DNA from: Paenibacillus doosanensis
Lineage (GTDB): Bacteria; Bacillota; Bacilli; Paenibacillales; NBRC-103111
NCBI RefSeq assembly: GCF_025060755.1
Contig: NZ_JANYUY010000039.1
Coordinates: 1-64,000, forward strand
Direction: 5' to 3'
Length of the DNA stretch: 64,000 nt
Numbering within the stretch: position 1 is the first letter of the stretch; each line of letters starts with the position of its first letter. The position numbers and the translations under genes are program-made. The notes under the pieces were generated by a model. It searched no databases and was not told where the DNA came from. It saw only the letters and a program-made list of their open reading frames with translations. This document shows, piece by piece, positions 45,896 through 54,958 of this stretch.

Positions 45896-46243
45896 TTATT
45901 GCAGACCCGCTTGCGCCTTAGCCGCCAGTTTGCCGCCTTGAAACGTGAATATGGCATTGGCTCCTGCCGAGCCTTCACCCTTGTAGCTGTACACAACCGT
46001 GTGCATCGCATCGCCTTTCTTGCCTGCCTCGGACATCAGTTCACCCGGCCCGCCAACGACCTGAACTACTTTCTCATAGGTCATTCCGTTCTCGACCGCT
46101 TCGAACTTATCCTTCGTAATCGTCACGGCTTCCCCCGACTTCGTCACTGCAGCCGGTTCGCTGGTTGCCGCCGGTTTGTCGCCGCATCCCGTCAAGGAGA
46201 CTGCGATTGCGCATGCCATAATCGCAAACTGAAATTTCATCAT
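45896..46243 (-). CDS. Lipoprotein with DUF3862-like (SmpA/OmlA fold) domain
   Basis: 115 residues from ATG 46243 or 46240, with GGAGGG upstream. Lipobox LTGC (Cys about 20), an Ala/Ser/Pro-rich spacer, then DKFEAVENGMTYEKVVQVVGGPGELMSE and IFTFQGGKLAAKAQAGL, the pattern of the BamE-like beta-lactamase-inhibitor fold used in small lipoproteins. Function unknown. Confidence 0.8.
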   Translation of the reverse strand: MMKFQFAIMACAIAVSLTGCGDKPAATSEPAAVTKSGEAVTITKDKFEAVENGMTYEKVVQVVGGPGELMSEAGKKGDAMHTVVYSYKGEGSAGANAIFTFQGGKLAAKAQAGLQ

Positions 46244-46433
46244 TTCCCTCCATCAGTTCCTATATTATTCCATTTCCTTGTTAGCATACTATAAGAAACC
46301 CACGGCACCCGTCAATCCGTCTAGAGTCCTTGATCGGGTACAGGCTCCATCAAGCAGCAGATTCGCAATCGCCCACGGGAATCCCCATTATCGGCAGTAA
46401 ATAACGGCTGCATCACCTTCACTGGAACAACAA

Positions 46434-46474
46434 AAAGACCCTTTCGCGTTCTCTTCAACGCAAAAGGGTCTTAT
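46434..46474 (-). terminator. Terminator of the tRNA-Ser gene
   Basis: AAGACCCTTT-CGCGTT and AACGC-AAAAGGGTCTT arms with a T5 run on the minus strand. Nothing else recognised in 46244-46539. Confidence 0.75.
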
Positions 46475-46539
46475 CTTATGAAGCGCAGATCGCCGATCTC
46501 GCTTCCATATAACAATCTTATGTAATTCAATAGTATAAG

Positions 46540-46630
46540 TGGCGGAAAGAGTGGGATTCGAACCCACGCACGGCTTGCGCCGCCTAGCTGATTTCGAGTC
46601 AGCCCCCTTGGGCCTCTTGGGTACCTTTCC
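46540..46630 (-). tRNA. tRNA-Ser (anticodon CGA)
   Basis: 91 nt with encoded CCA (46540-46542). Acceptor GGAAAGG/TCTTTCC, the anticodon loop CTCGAAA within GCTGA/TCAGC stem (CGA anticodon, reads UCG), a long variable arm (GGCGGCGCAAGCCGT region) typical of class II tRNAs, and the T-arm GTGGGTTCGAATCCCAC. Confidence 0.95.
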
Positions 46631-46696
46631 GCATTCCAAAAGGGACAAGAGTTATAATAGCATAACTCCCCTTGCGAATGCAAGCCTTTTTCTTAA

Positions 46697-46915
46697 TTAT
46701 TTTTGCGCATCGGAAGACGGTTCCTCGCTCGATCGCAGCACCTTCTTCAGCTTGCTTTCGAACTTCGCTCTGGGCACCAATACGCTATGTTTGCATCCTA
46801 CGCATTTAATCCGGATATCCATACCGAGACGAATAATTTCCATTTCATTGGTACCGCAGGGGTGAGGCTTCTTCATTTGTACGATATCGCCCAATTGATA
46901 CTGCTTTCTTTCCAT
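46697..46915 (-). CDS. DUF951 family protein
   Basis: 72 residues. YQLGDIVQMKKPHPCGTNEMEI and RLGMDIRIKCVGC match DUF951, a small conserved Firmicutes family with two Cys-containing turns (PHPCG and CVGC) suggesting a zinc site. Sits between MscS and the tRNA gene. Function unknown. Confidence 0.88.
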   Translation of the reverse strand: MERKQYQLGDIVQMKKPHPCGTNEMEIIRLGMDIRIKCVGCKHSVLVPRAKFESKLKKVLRSSEEPSSDAQK

Positions 46916-46918
46916 GGC

Positions 46919-47839
46919 TCACTCTCCCCTTTCGTTTTTATGAAAATTGACCACTCGTTGATAAGGAACTTCAATGCCGTGCGAATCGAAAGCTTTTTTA
47001 ATTTCCGCATACAGCTCTCTGGCGACGGCGAATTGCATATTCGGCTTGCACTCCACGGTAACGCGCAGCGTGATGTTCACTCCCGCCAACGACTGGACGC
47101 CGAGCACTTCCGGCGCTTTGACCATATTGACATTGGTTTCGTAGTTTTGCAGCACGGTTTCCCGCATAACGGCCAGTGCTTTGTCCACGTCTTCTTCATA
47201 GGCAACGGACACGTCCACCACAGCCACGGAATTATTGACCGAGAAATTAGTCACCTGGGTTATCGTCCCGTTAGGGATAATATGCACTTCCCCTGTCCAG
47301 CTCTTGATCCGGGTGACGCGCAGACCGATTTCCTCCACCGTTCCTTTGAAATTCCCCGTTTGAATAACGTCCCCTACGGCAAACTGATCTTCGAATATGA
47401 TGAAAAATCCGGTAATGACGTCCTTAACCAGACTTTGCGCGCCGAATCCTACCGCCAGACCGACGACTCCGGCCCCGGCCAGCAGCGGCTCCAGCCGAAT
47501 TCCAAACTGATTCAAAATCATCAGGATCATGATGAAATTAACTACATACGTAGTTATATTGCCGATCAGCTTGCCGATCGTCTTCGTTCTTCGCGTATCA
47601 AACTTCAATGGGCTTTTCTCACGCCCTGCCAGCATATGCTGCAGCGTTTTATCGGCGAATTTGGTCACCAGTCTTGCGGCAGTGTAGATAACGATGACCT
47701 TTATGACGATGAACAAATAGTTCATCCAAACATCAGGATTGGATACGTAATTCACGATTTGCTCTTTAAATTGCAGCCAAGTTGCCGCATCCGCTCCTGC
47801 CTTATCTTCAGCAAGGAACAGACGAACCCACTGATCCAT
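46919..47839 (-). CDS. Mechanosensitive channel of the MscS family
   Basis: 306 residues. Two or three N-terminal membrane helices, the pore-lining helix GVVGLAVGFGAQSLVKDVITGFFII (about 122-146) and the cytosolic beta domain with DQFAVGDVIQTGNFKGTVEEIGLRVTRI. Opens on membrane tension to release osmolytes. Separated by 3 bp from the DUF951 gene, so cotranscribed. Confidence 0.93.
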   Translation of the reverse strand: MDQWVRLFLAEDKAGADAATWLQFKEQIVNYVSNPDVWMNYLFIVIKVIVIYTAARLVTKFADKTLQHMLAGREKSPLKFDTRRTKTIGKLIGNITTYVVNFIMILMILNQFGIRLEPLLAGAGVVGLAVGFGAQSLVKDVITGFFIIFEDQFAVGDVIQTGNFKGTVEEIGLRVTRIKSWTGEVHIIPNGTITQVTNFSVNNSVAVVDVSVAYEEDVDKALAVMRETVLQNYETNVNMVKAPEVLGVQSLAGVNITLRVTVECKPNMQFAVARELYAEIKKAFDSHGIEVPYQRVVNFHKNERGE

Positions 47840-47858
47840 GCTTTACACCACCTCATAA

Positions 47859-47985
47859 GAGTCTGTCCAACGGAGTTACCTTTGTGCATAGCGAATGAAA
47901 ATAATGACTGCTTATTTTGCCGTAACGCTACTTAATCACTGTCATTTTGCATATATACCTTCTACATGGTTCATTGGACAGACTC
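47859..47985. repeat. 127-bp element with terminal inverted repeats
   Basis: GAGTCTGTCCAA (47859-47870) and TTGGACAGACTC (47974-47985) are a perfect 12-bp inverted pair. The interior is AT-rich, non-coding. A partial copy of its left end with the next 20 bases lies at 38589-38620. Similar in shape to a miniature inverted-repeat element. Confidence 0.7.
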
Positions 47986-48226
47986 ATAGCTCCATGTTAA
48001 CATATCGGTCGCCCACTTTGGAATAGATTCCTCGGATCTCCACCCTCTCTTCTCTTATAATCGCCTTCACTTCCTCCAGCGAATCCTCGGGAAATTCAAG
48101 GGACAGTGCGCAGCCCGCGGTTATTTGTTTGGGTGTAGGGCACATATCGTTTTCAATATCCGCATATTCGAGCAGCATCTCCGCTCTTAAAGCCTGCTGC
48201 GTCGAATCAAACGCCATAAGAAGCAA
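47984..48226 (-). CDS. DUF3343 family protein
   Basis: 80 residues from TTG 48226, behind GGGAGG; an inner ATG (MAFDST) is also possible. Matches DUF3343 (putative Se/S-carrier-like small proteins): MAFDSTQQALRAEMLLEY, a CPTPKQITAGCALSLEF core with two cysteines (about 30 and 40). Its stop overlaps the end of the 127-bp element by 2 bp. Confidence 0.8.
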   Translation of the reverse strand: MLLMAFDSTQQALRAEMLLEYADIENDMCPTPKQITAGCALSLEFPEDSLEEVKAIIREERVEIRGIYSKVGDRYVNMEL

Positions 48227-48332
48227 ACCGAACGCCTCCCTTTTTTTATTTCCAAGGTTACGTATAATTCACATTCTCTTTCCGTATACTAGTAAAAATG
48301 CTTTTATCTCCTAGCAAATGGAGGGTCATTAT

Positions 48333-48959
48333 ATGAAATTGCCTTTTCATAGAGACGCCGTCAACGCCCCTGCTCCTCAGGAAACCGCTCCGGCCTTGAA
48401 AGTTCCGCATACCGAGAGCAACATCATCGAGATTTTGTCCGGGAAGCTTTCTACCATTCTCGATCAAGTCCCTTCCCACCAACCTATTATTATTATTTGC
48501 GTCGGCACGGACCGCTCCACCGGAGATTCCTTGGGACCACTTGTCGGCACTCAGCTGAGAAAATTCCGTTTGGACGGCATTCATCTCTACGGCACACTGG
48601 AACAACCCGTACATGCGATGAATTTGAAAGATACGCTTCAAACGATTCAAGAGCAATTCAGCGATCCGTTCATTATCGCAATCGATGCCTGCCTCGGGCA
48701 GCTGACCAGCGTCGGCTGTATTCAGATCGGCAGCGGCCCCGTCAAGCCGGGAGCCGGCGTGAACAAAGAACTCCCTCCGGTGGGCGACATGCACATTACC
48801 GGAATCGTCAATGTCGGCGGCTTTATGGAATATTTCGTCCTGCAAAATACAAGATTAAGCCTGGTCATGAGTATGGCAGACGTCATCGCCAAGTCATTCG
48901 AAGCGGCGGTAACCCACAGCATGACGGCTTCTACTTCTTTTGCCCGACTCGATGGATAG
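48333..48959 (+). CDS. yyaC: Spore protease-like protein YyaC
   Basis: 208 residues from ATG 48333; the ATG at 48318 is part of the GGAGGG site. YyaC resembles the GPR-type spore protease: IICVGTDRSTGDSLGPLVGT (about 57-75), YGTLEQPVHAMN, IIAIDACLG and the GAGVNKELPPVGDMHITG loop (about 135-152). Conserved near oriC in spore-formers. Transcribed toward oriC, opposite to its neighbours, and its 3' end overlaps the DUF4446 gene by 29 bp. Confidence 0.93.
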   Translation: MKLPFHRDAVNAPAPQETAPALKVPHTESNIIEILSGKLSTILDQVPSHQPIIIICVGTDRSTGDSLGPLVGTQLRKFRLDGIHLYGTLEQPVHAMNLKDTLQTIQEQFSDPFIIAIDACLGQLTSVGCIQIGSGPVKPGAGVNKELPPVGDMHITGIVNVGGFMEYFVLQNTRLSLVMSMADVIAKSFEAAVTHSMTASTSFARLDG

Positions 48960-49425
48960 CTTCCTTCTCCTCCGGAGAGAGCACATATTCGGACTGGCCC
49001 TGCGAAACCGGCTTCGCATACACGTAGGTCTCCTCGCGGTTATGAATACCGGTCAACACAACCCCGTCCAGCTCATCGTCGAGCACCGCGACGGAAAAGC
49101 TTAAATCGCTGCCGTTTTGGGCAAAGGCATTATAACGGTAAACGCCGACATTGGATTTCATTTTTTTCATACGAGACATAATCCCCGCGATTTGCTGCTG
49201 GGATTTTTCGTATTCGGCTTCCAGCACCGTCGCCTGCTCCTGGATTCGGATCAACGCTTCTTCGATATTCAAGTCGCTGCCGCCATTTAACATATTCATA
49301 TATTGTTTACGCAGCTTGTTCAGCTTGCTCCATAACACGATCACCAGTATTAAAAACAAAAGCAAAACAGCAGTCATGAAGATGACAAGCACCTTCATAT
49401 CCAGCAGTTCCAGCAGCTCCCCCAT
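48931..49425 (-). CDS. DUF4446 family membrane protein
   Basis: 164 residues. One N-terminal transmembrane helix (VLVIFMTAVLLLFLILVIVLW), then a coiled-coil (ALIRIQEQATVLEAEYEKSQQQIAG) and the DUF4446 core with VGVYRYNAFAQNGSDLSFSVAVLDD and GVVLTGIHNREETYVYAKPV. Convergent overlap with yyaC. Confidence 0.88.
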   Translation of the reverse strand: MGELLELLDMKVLVIFMTAVLLLFLILVIVLWSKLNKLRKQYMNMLNGGSDLNIEEALIRIQEQATVLEAEYEKSQQQIAGIMSRMKKMKSNVGVYRYNAFAQNGSDLSFSVAVLDDELDGVVLTGIHNREETYVYAKPVSQGQSEYVLSPEEKEAIHRVGQKK

Positions 49426-49476
49426 ACTTTCTGTCCCCCTATGCCGTTGTGTTTCTTATCTCTTCTCCTGATTTTT

Positions 49477-50631
49477 TCACTTTACATGCTTGGCGATTTC
49501 TTTGACCGCAGCAATGAGCCGGTCGACTTCTTCCTCGGATGTAAAATAGCCGACGCTGGCACGGACCGCGCCGCGCTCCATGGTCCCGGCGCTTTCATGA
49601 GCGAGCGGGGAGCAGTGATAGCCTGAACGCACGGCAATTTGGAATGAGTGATCGAGGATGAAGGCGATCTCCGATGAGTCGGCTTCATGTACGGTAAAAG
49701 TGACGATACCGGTCTTATTTTGCCCCAAATCCGGTCCCAGCACCTTCACTCCTTCAATTTCCATCAGCCCCGCCATAATCCGCTGCGTCTGCTCCCATTC
49801 TTTTTTATGTATTTTCTCCGTTGTCTCCCTCAATACGAACTTCACGCCTTCATTCAAGCCCGCAATACCGACCGTATTTTGCGTTCCCGATTCATAGCGG
49901 TCAGGCCGCACCGTCGGCTGGTCGATCGCCTCGGATTGGCTTCCCGTCCCCCCATGCATCAGCGGAACGAGTTCGAGCTCGGGATCGATATAGAGCCCCC
50001 CGGTTCCCTGCGGTCCCAACAAGCCTTTATGCCCCGGGAATGCGAGCAGATGGATACCCATACGACCGACATCGATAGGCAAGGTACCGGCCGACTGCGC
50101 GGCATCGACGAGAAATGCAACGCCTTTTTGCCGGCATAGTTCGCCCATTTGTTCTACGGGTAAGATACTGCCTAGCAGATTGGAGCTATGGCTGCATACA
50201 AGAAGCTTCGTATTCGTCGTGATCGCTGCGGCCACATCGTCGATATTCAACTCGCCCTTTTCGTTTGTGGCGACATAAGTGACGGAGATTCCTTTCGTTT
50301 TTTTCAAAAATTCAAGCGGTCTGCGCACAGAATTATGTTCCACCGATGTACAGACGACATGATCTCCATCTTTCACAAAGCCCAGAATCGCCTGGTTTAA
50401 AGCCATCGTTGTATTTTGAGCAAATGATATATCATTCGGATTTTTCACGGCGAACAGCTTGGCAAGACTTTTTCTCGTTTCGAACAGCGTACGGCTTGCC
50501 CTTACCGCCATTTGGTGGCTTCCTCTACCGGGATTAGCGGCATATTCCAGCATGCATTGCTGCATAGCCTCCAGCACCTCCGGAGGTTTGGGCCACGAAG
50601 ATGCGGCATGATCAAAATAAGCTACTTGCAC
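49477..50631 (-). CDS. Class-V aminotransferase, cysteine-desulfurase-like
   Basis: 384 residues from GTG 50631 (reads MQVAYFDHAASSWPKPP), with AAGGAAGG well spaced; the frame opens at 50640. PLP enzyme of the NifS/CsdA class: HSSNLLGS, VDAAQSAG, FPGHKGLLGP with the Schiff-base Lys (about 205) and the RSGYHCSPLAHES active-site Cys loop (about 332). Related to the EF2568-type family of cysteine desulfurases. Substrate could be cysteine or selenocysteine; a sulfur role for the adjacent DUF3343 neighbourhood is possible but unproven. Confidence 0.9.
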   Translation of the reverse strand: MQVAYFDHAASSWPKPPEVLEAMQQCMLEYAANPGRGSHQMAVRASRTLFETRKSLAKLFAVKNPNDISFAQNTTMALNQAILGFVKDGDHVVCTSVEHNSVRRPLEFLKKTKGISVTYVATNEKGELNIDDVAAAITTNTKLLVCSHSSNLLGSILPVEQMGELCRQKGVAFLVDAAQSAGTLPIDVGRMGIHLLAFPGHKGLLGPQGTGGLYIDPELELVPLMHGGTGSQSEAIDQPTVRPDRYESGTQNTVGIAGLNEGVKFVLRETTEKIHKKEWEQTQRIMAGLMEIEGVKVLGPDLGQNKTGIVTFTVHEADSSEIAFILDHSFQIAVRSGYHCSPLAHESAGTMERGAVRASVGYFTSEEEVDRLIAAVKEIAKHVK

Positions 50632-50650
50632 GTTTTCCACCTTCCTTCAC

Positions 50651-50706
50651 AAAAAGTAGCATATCTAGTCTGCCCTAAAACAAAGGCAATAACAAGATAT
50701 GCTACC
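50651..50706 (-). terminator. Terminator of soj-spo0J
   Basis: GTAGCATATCT and AGATATGCTAC form an 11-bp perfect stem with a T5 run on the minus strand, 30 bp after the spo0J stop. Confidence 0.75.
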
Positions 50707-50735
50707 GGTTTATCCATCTACTCGCCTTAAGGTAT

Positions 50736-51590
50736 TTACGATATTTTCCCTTGCAGCAGCTCCAACAATCGGTCCAAATCGTCTTTGGAATAGTACATCA
50801 GCTCGATCTTCCCTTTATTGTTGTTATGTTTAATTTTCACCGTAGTCCGATATACTTCGCGAAGCGTTTCTTCCAATTCATTAATGTACGGGTCCTTCTT
50901 TTTCGCCTTGGCGGAAGATTTCTTCGTATCGGCCTTTTCTTCCAGTCTTTTCACTTCTTCTTCGAGTTCCCGAACGCTCCATTGCTCCTTGATCGCCAGC
51001 TCAGCCAGCGCTTTAATCAGCTTGGCATCCTTCAGCCCGACGATAGCCTTCGCATGGCCCATCGACAATGTTCCACGTGAAACATATTGTTTGACTTCCT
51101 CCGGCAAATGAATCAACCGTAAAAAGTTGGCAATATGGGAACGGCTCTTCCCTACTTTTACCGACAGCTCTTCCTGCGTCAGCGAAAATTGATCGATTAG
51201 CGCCTGATAAGCGACGGCAATTTCCATTGCATTAAGGTCTTCTCTCTGCACGTTCTCGATCAGCGCAATTTCCATTACCTGCTGGTCGCTAAATTTCTTC
51301 ACTACGGCCGGGATCGTTGCCATTCCGCATACTTGCGATGCCCGGAACCGGCGTTCTCCGGCGATAATCTCATAGCCCTTCAGTACGGTGCGAACGATGA
51401 TTGGCTGAATGACCCCATGCTCTTTAATGGAAGCTGCCAATTCATTGATCGATTCGTCATGGAACGTTCTTCTAGGTTGGTACGGATTGGCCCGAAGCTG
51501 AGACAATGGAATTTCTACGACTTTATCGTCGTCGTTGATGCTTAAGGCCGGCAGCAATGCGTCCAAGCCTTTTCCTAGTCGCTTACTCAT
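50736..51590 (-). CDS. spo0J: Chromosome partitioning protein Spo0J (ParB)
   Basis: 284 residues. ParB/Srx NTPase motif around GYEIIAGERRFRA (about 75-87; CTP binding), helix-turn-helix LSVKVGKSRSHIANFLRLIHL, and a C-terminal dimerisation region. Binds parS, spreads along DNA and recruits SMC. A parS site lies inside this gene. Overlaps soj by 4 bp. Confidence 0.97.
   Translation of the reverse strand: MSKRLGKGLDALLPALSINDDDKVVEIPLSQLRANPYQPRRTFHDESINELAASIKEHGVIQPIIVRTVLKGYEIIAGERRFRASQVCGMATIPAVVKKFSDQQVMEIALIENVQREDLNAMEIAVAYQALIDQFSLTQEELSVKVGKSRSHIANFLRLIHLPEEVKQYVSRGTLSMGHAKAIVGLKDAKLIKALAELAIKEQWSVRELEEEVKRLEEKADTKKSSAKAKKKDPYINELEETLREVYRTTVKIKHNNNKGKIELMYYSKDDLDRLLELLQGKIS
51069..51084. 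promoter_or_regulatory. parS site within spo0J
   Basis: TGTTCCACGTGAAACA, the 16-bp partition site for Spo0J with one base different from the perfect palindrome, embedded in the spo0J coding sequence as in Bacillus subtilis. Confidence 0.93.
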
Positions 51591-52351
51591 AGTGCGATCA
51601 CTTCCTTTGCGAGCTCCATGTAGACTTCGGCTCCCTTTGATCGCGGATCATAAGTTACAATCGATTGACCATGGCTAGGCGCCTCACTCAATCTAACATT
51701 TCGCGGGATTATCGTTTGATATACCTTTTGCTGGAAGTACTTTTTCACTTCCTCAATGACTTGCATCCCCAAGTTCGTTCTGGCATCGAACATCGTCAGC
51801 AGCACGCCTTCGATTTGCAAAGACGTGTTCAAATGCTTCTGAACGAGCCGAACGGTATTCAACAGCTGGCTTAACCCTTCCAGCGCATAGTACTCGCATT
51901 GAATCGGTATGATGACGGAATCGGCGGCCGTTAGCGAATTGACCGTAAGAATACCCAAAGAAGGCGGACAATCGATCAGCACATAGTCGAACAAATGCTT
52001 GACCAGATGCAGCGATTTTTTCAACCGTACCTCGCGCGAAATGGTGGGTACCAGCTCGATCTCCGCTCCGGCCAGCTGAATCGTCGCAGGAATAATCTTT
52101 AAATTCGGTATCGCCGTATCCACCATCGCTTCTTTGGGATGAATATCGTTAATGATCACGTCATAAATGCAATAAACAACGTCCGCCTTATTGATTCCGA
52201 TTCCGCTCGTCGTATTTCCCTGGGGGTCAATATCTACTAATAGCACTTTTTTACCTAAAGACGCTAGAGACGCTCCCAAATTCACGGATGTTGTCGTTTT
52301 GCCTACCCCACCCTTTTGATTCGTTATTGCGATAATCTTAGACAAAATCAT
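51587..52351 (-). CDS. soj: Chromosome partitioning ATPase Soj (ParA)
   Basis: 254 residues. Deviant Walker A NQKGGVGKTTTSVNLG (about 11-26) and Walker B VLIDCPPSLG. ParA-type ATPase that responds to Spo0J, controls DnaA activity and aids segregation. Start ATG 52351 after GAGGTGA. Confidence 0.97.
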   Translation of the reverse strand: MILSKIIAITNQKGGVGKTTTSVNLGASLASLGKKVLLVDIDPQGNTTSGIGINKADVVYCIYDVIINDIHPKEAMVDTAIPNLKIIPATIQLAGAEIELVPTISREVRLKKSLHLVKHLFDYVLIDCPPSLGILTVNSLTAADSVIIPIQCEYYALEGLSQLLNTVRLVQKHLNTSLQIEGVLLTMFDARTNLGMQVIEEVKKYFQQKVYQTIIPRNVRLSEAPSHGQSIVTYDPRSKGAEVYMELAKEVIAL

Positions 52352-52876
52352 TTCACCTCAATAAAATACTAAGTACGAGCAAGATCAGGTCATCATACTC
52401 GCTCATGCGCACGAAACATTCAGAGCTGCGGGGACAATAAAGGCTATTTCATGACATTGAATAAAAACGAAACCATGGAGAAAGCCTCTACCTTAGTCTT
52501 TCGAAGAGAAAGAGCTTCGTTAGCGGCCGGTTTTAACGCCACAGGCATTTTCCCTGAACTGCCCGATTGCAAGCAGAAGGAATGCATACTCCTATGTGGC
52601 GAGAAAACCTCTATCATGGCCTTCTCATCGCTGAAAGACCGTATGTAGAGGTTGATTGGATCGCAGATACGCGAAAAAAATGTTTGATTTTCGAAAACGA
52701 TAGCCGCTTGGCTTGCAGCACAAAAAATGAAGAATAGCCTTGTCGAAAATCCCCAAAAAATCTACTCTTCTATCATACTATATTTTTTACCGTATAGGAA
52801 TGTTTAAGTTTGCTAAAGCGTCGATGCAAAAAAGCACCATTCCTATCGGCGCTAAAACAACCTTTAACCAAGGGGC
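52352..52876. other. Intergenic region between soj and noc
   Basis: 525 bp. A 65-codon open frame on the + strand (52451-52648) lacks a ribosome site and is not convincing. An IR of ATAGGAATG / CATTCCTAT type near 52794-52850 could contribute to noc termination. Nothing else recognised. Confidence 0.45.
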
Positions 52877-53692
52877 TTATCGCTTCGGTATCTTGATTAC
52901 GATCTCATAGTGATCCTCGTAATCCTGTTCCGTCGTGTTAATCTGCAGGCCGGACGAGGTAACCATGTCGACGGATTGACGAATCGTATTCAGCGCAAGG
53001 CGCACATCCTTGGAGAACGAAATCCGTTTCGCTTTCTTTTGCTTGACGGCCTCCTTCAGCAGTTGAATTCTCGCCTCCGTCTGCTTTACGTTAAGCTCTT
53101 TGGATAAAATATCCTCCAACACCTTAACCTGCAGCTCTTCCTGATCCAGAGACAGCAGCGCACGGGCATGCCTCTCCGTAATCTTCCGTTCCATCAAGGC
53201 AAGCTTCACTGGCTCGCTCAAATTCAGCAGGCGAATTTTATTGGCGATCGTAGACTGGCTCTTGCCCAAGCGCTGTGCAAGACTCTCTTGTGTAAGCGAA
53301 TGCAAATCGATCAGCTGCTGGTAAGCCAAAGCCTCTTCAATTGCGGTAAGCCCCTCACGCTGCAAGTTCTCGATAAGCGCAATGGAAGCCGCCTGCGAAT
53401 CGTTGAAGTCGCGAATAATAGCGGGAACCGTCGCCATTCCGAGCTTTTTCACCGCTCTCCATCTGCGCTCGCCCGCAATTAATTCATATATATTATCTCG
53501 AATACGCACAACGATCGGCTGAATGACGCCATGAGTCTTAATGGTTTGACACAGTTCATCAATTCGTTCATCGTCAAAAATCGTTCTAGGCTGATACGGA
53601 CTCGGAATAATGTCATGCACAGAAATATTCTTGATTTCATCCGCCGAAGTTTTTTCCGTAAATCCAAACAACTTTGAGATCTGTTCTTTCAT
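52877..53692 (-). CDS. noc: Nucleoid occlusion protein Noc
   Basis: 271 residues from ATG 53692 ([11 protein letters not shown]), behind GGGTGG; the longer frame to 53836 is not protein-like. ParB paralogue: [14 protein letters not shown] (CTPase motif, about 78-91) and [24 protein letters not shown] (about 148-168), with a C-terminal domain differing from Spo0J. Noc prevents division over the nucleoid. Located upstream of rsmG, the classic position. Confidence 0.95.
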   Translation of the reverse strand: MKEQISKLFGFTEKTSADEIKNISVHDIIPSPYQPRTIFDDERIDELCQTIKTHGVIQPIVVRIRDNIYELIAGERRWRAVKKLGMATVPAIIRDFNDSQAASIALIENLQREGLTAIEEALAYQQLIDLHSLTQESLAQRLGKSQSTIANKIRLLNLSEPVKLALMERKITERHARALLSLDQEELQVKVLEDILSKELNVKQTEARIQLLKEAVKQKKAKRISFSKDVRLALNTIRQSVDMVTSSGLQINTTEQDYEDHYEIVIKIPKR

Positions 53693-54117
53693 TAATTTAC
53701 CACCCGATCTTTTGCCGTAAATATGAACCGAAACTTTTACTCTACAATGTATATAATTCTCCAAGAATACGGAATTTCCTGCATGTGGAATTAGAGAAGT
53801 CCATGAAAAATAAGTGAACAAATAAGTACTGTCCATAATGATGCAGATTCAACCCGATAACTTGCTTTCCATGAGCACGCATGAAGCTCTTTTCAGAAAC
53901 CCGCCGGCGTTCATTGCCAACGGTGCTTACAATATTAATCCCCCTTTTTCCGTAGTAAGATGACTGCCGCGCTGTACCCCGATTTTGCTCATGCAGTGAT
54001 AAGGCATTGGGCTTGTTCAAAAATCCCCGGCCCGCTTTGGCGCAGCAGTTGGTGCAACATTTTAAATCAAAACGGGCTGCTGTCATTCATAAAAAGCTTA
54101 GTCTCTTATGTAGAAAA
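53693..54117. other. Intergenic region between noc and rsmG
   Basis: No gene seen in about 425 bp. Confidence 0.45.
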
Positions 54118-54143
54118 AAGGCTTCGTAAAAGAAGCCTTAAAA
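54118..54143 (-). terminator. Terminator of the mnmE-mnmG-rsmG operon
   Basis: AAGGCTTC (54118-54125) pairs with GAAGCCTT (54132-54139), with a T-run on the minus strand. Confidence 0.8.
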
Positions 54144-54202
54144 AATAACTTTTCTCGTATGATAGATAACGGATGCTCATCGCACATTGTTTTACGGTAA
54201 AG

Positions 54203-54218
54203 TGTTCCACGTGAAACA
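54203..54218. promoter_or_regulatory. parS site between noc and rsmG
   Basis: TGTTCCACGTGAAACA, identical to the site at 51069, 10 bp past the rsmG stop codon. Confidence 0.93.
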
Positions 54219-54228
54219 GCATTCGATT

Positions 54229-54957
54229 TTAACGAACCAACGGGGACTTGAGCGGCGTTCCCGCTTTGCGGGGATACTTGGCAGGCGTGGCTGCCGTCTT
54301 CCGGATAATAACGAGATGCCGCTTGGATACCTCTTGGTCCGGCAGCTCAAAGGAATGGGTTTGCACCAGCGTTCCTTTGAGTTCCTTCAAGCTAAATGCC
54401 GCCTCTTGCACCTCTTCCCCCACTTCGCTGCCTTTCATGGCAATGAAATGCCCGTTGGCCTTGACGAATGGGAGGCAAAACTCGTTCAATACGGCCAATC
54501 TCGCAACGGCTCTCGCCGTAACGATATCATAATGATCTCGATGCTCCGGCGTCCGCGCAATGTCTTCCGCACGGCCATGAATACACTGCACATCGGATAA
54601 ATTCAGCCGCTCTGTCAAATGGTTCAAAAATTGAATCCGTTTATTCAGCGAATCCACTATCGTCACCTGGAGATGAGGGAATACAATTTTTAGCGGAATG
54701 CTGGGAAATCCGGCGCCGGAGCCGATATCGGCCAGGCACCGCTGTTCTTCCATCGGAACGAAGAAGGCGACCGAGAGAGAATCGTAGAAATGCTTCACAT
54801 AGACTTGCTCTCTCTCGGTAATGCCGGTCAAATTCATTTTCTCGTTCCATTCCACCAGCTCTTTATAGTACGTTTCGAACTGCGACAGCTGGTCGTCGGA
54901 TAACATGATATTTTTTTGCTTCAATCTATCTGTAAACTGCGTTTGTATAAAGTCCAT
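54229..54957 (-). CDS. rsmG: 16S rRNA (guanine527-N7) methyltransferase RsmG
   Basis: 242 residues. SAM-binding motif ADIGSGAGFPSIPLKI (about 72-87), VTIVDSLNKRIQFL and VTARAVARL. It methylates G527 in the 530 loop. Separated by 1 bp from mnmG. Confidence 0.96.
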   Translation of the reverse strand: MDFIQTQFTDRLKQKNIMLSDDQLSQFETYYKELVEWNEKMNLTGITEREQVYVKHFYDSLSVAFFVPMEEQRCLADIGSGAGFPSIPLKIVFPHLQVTIVDSLNKRIQFLNHLTERLNLSDVQCIHGRAEDIARTPEHRDHYDIVTARAVARLAVLNEFCLPFVKANGHFIAMKGSEVGEEVQEAAFSLKELKGTLVQTHSFELPDQEVSKRHLVIIRKTAATPAKYPRKAGTPLKSPLVR

Positions 54958-54958
54958 A

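Noticed and set aside
46703-47935. 410-codon + strand frame opposite MscS and DUF951
   Set aside because: Shadow of two genes on the other strand; no ribosome site.
52451-52648. 65-codon + strand frame in the soj-noc gap
   Set aside because: No ribosome site, no recognisable fold, not adjacent to a promoter that I can see.
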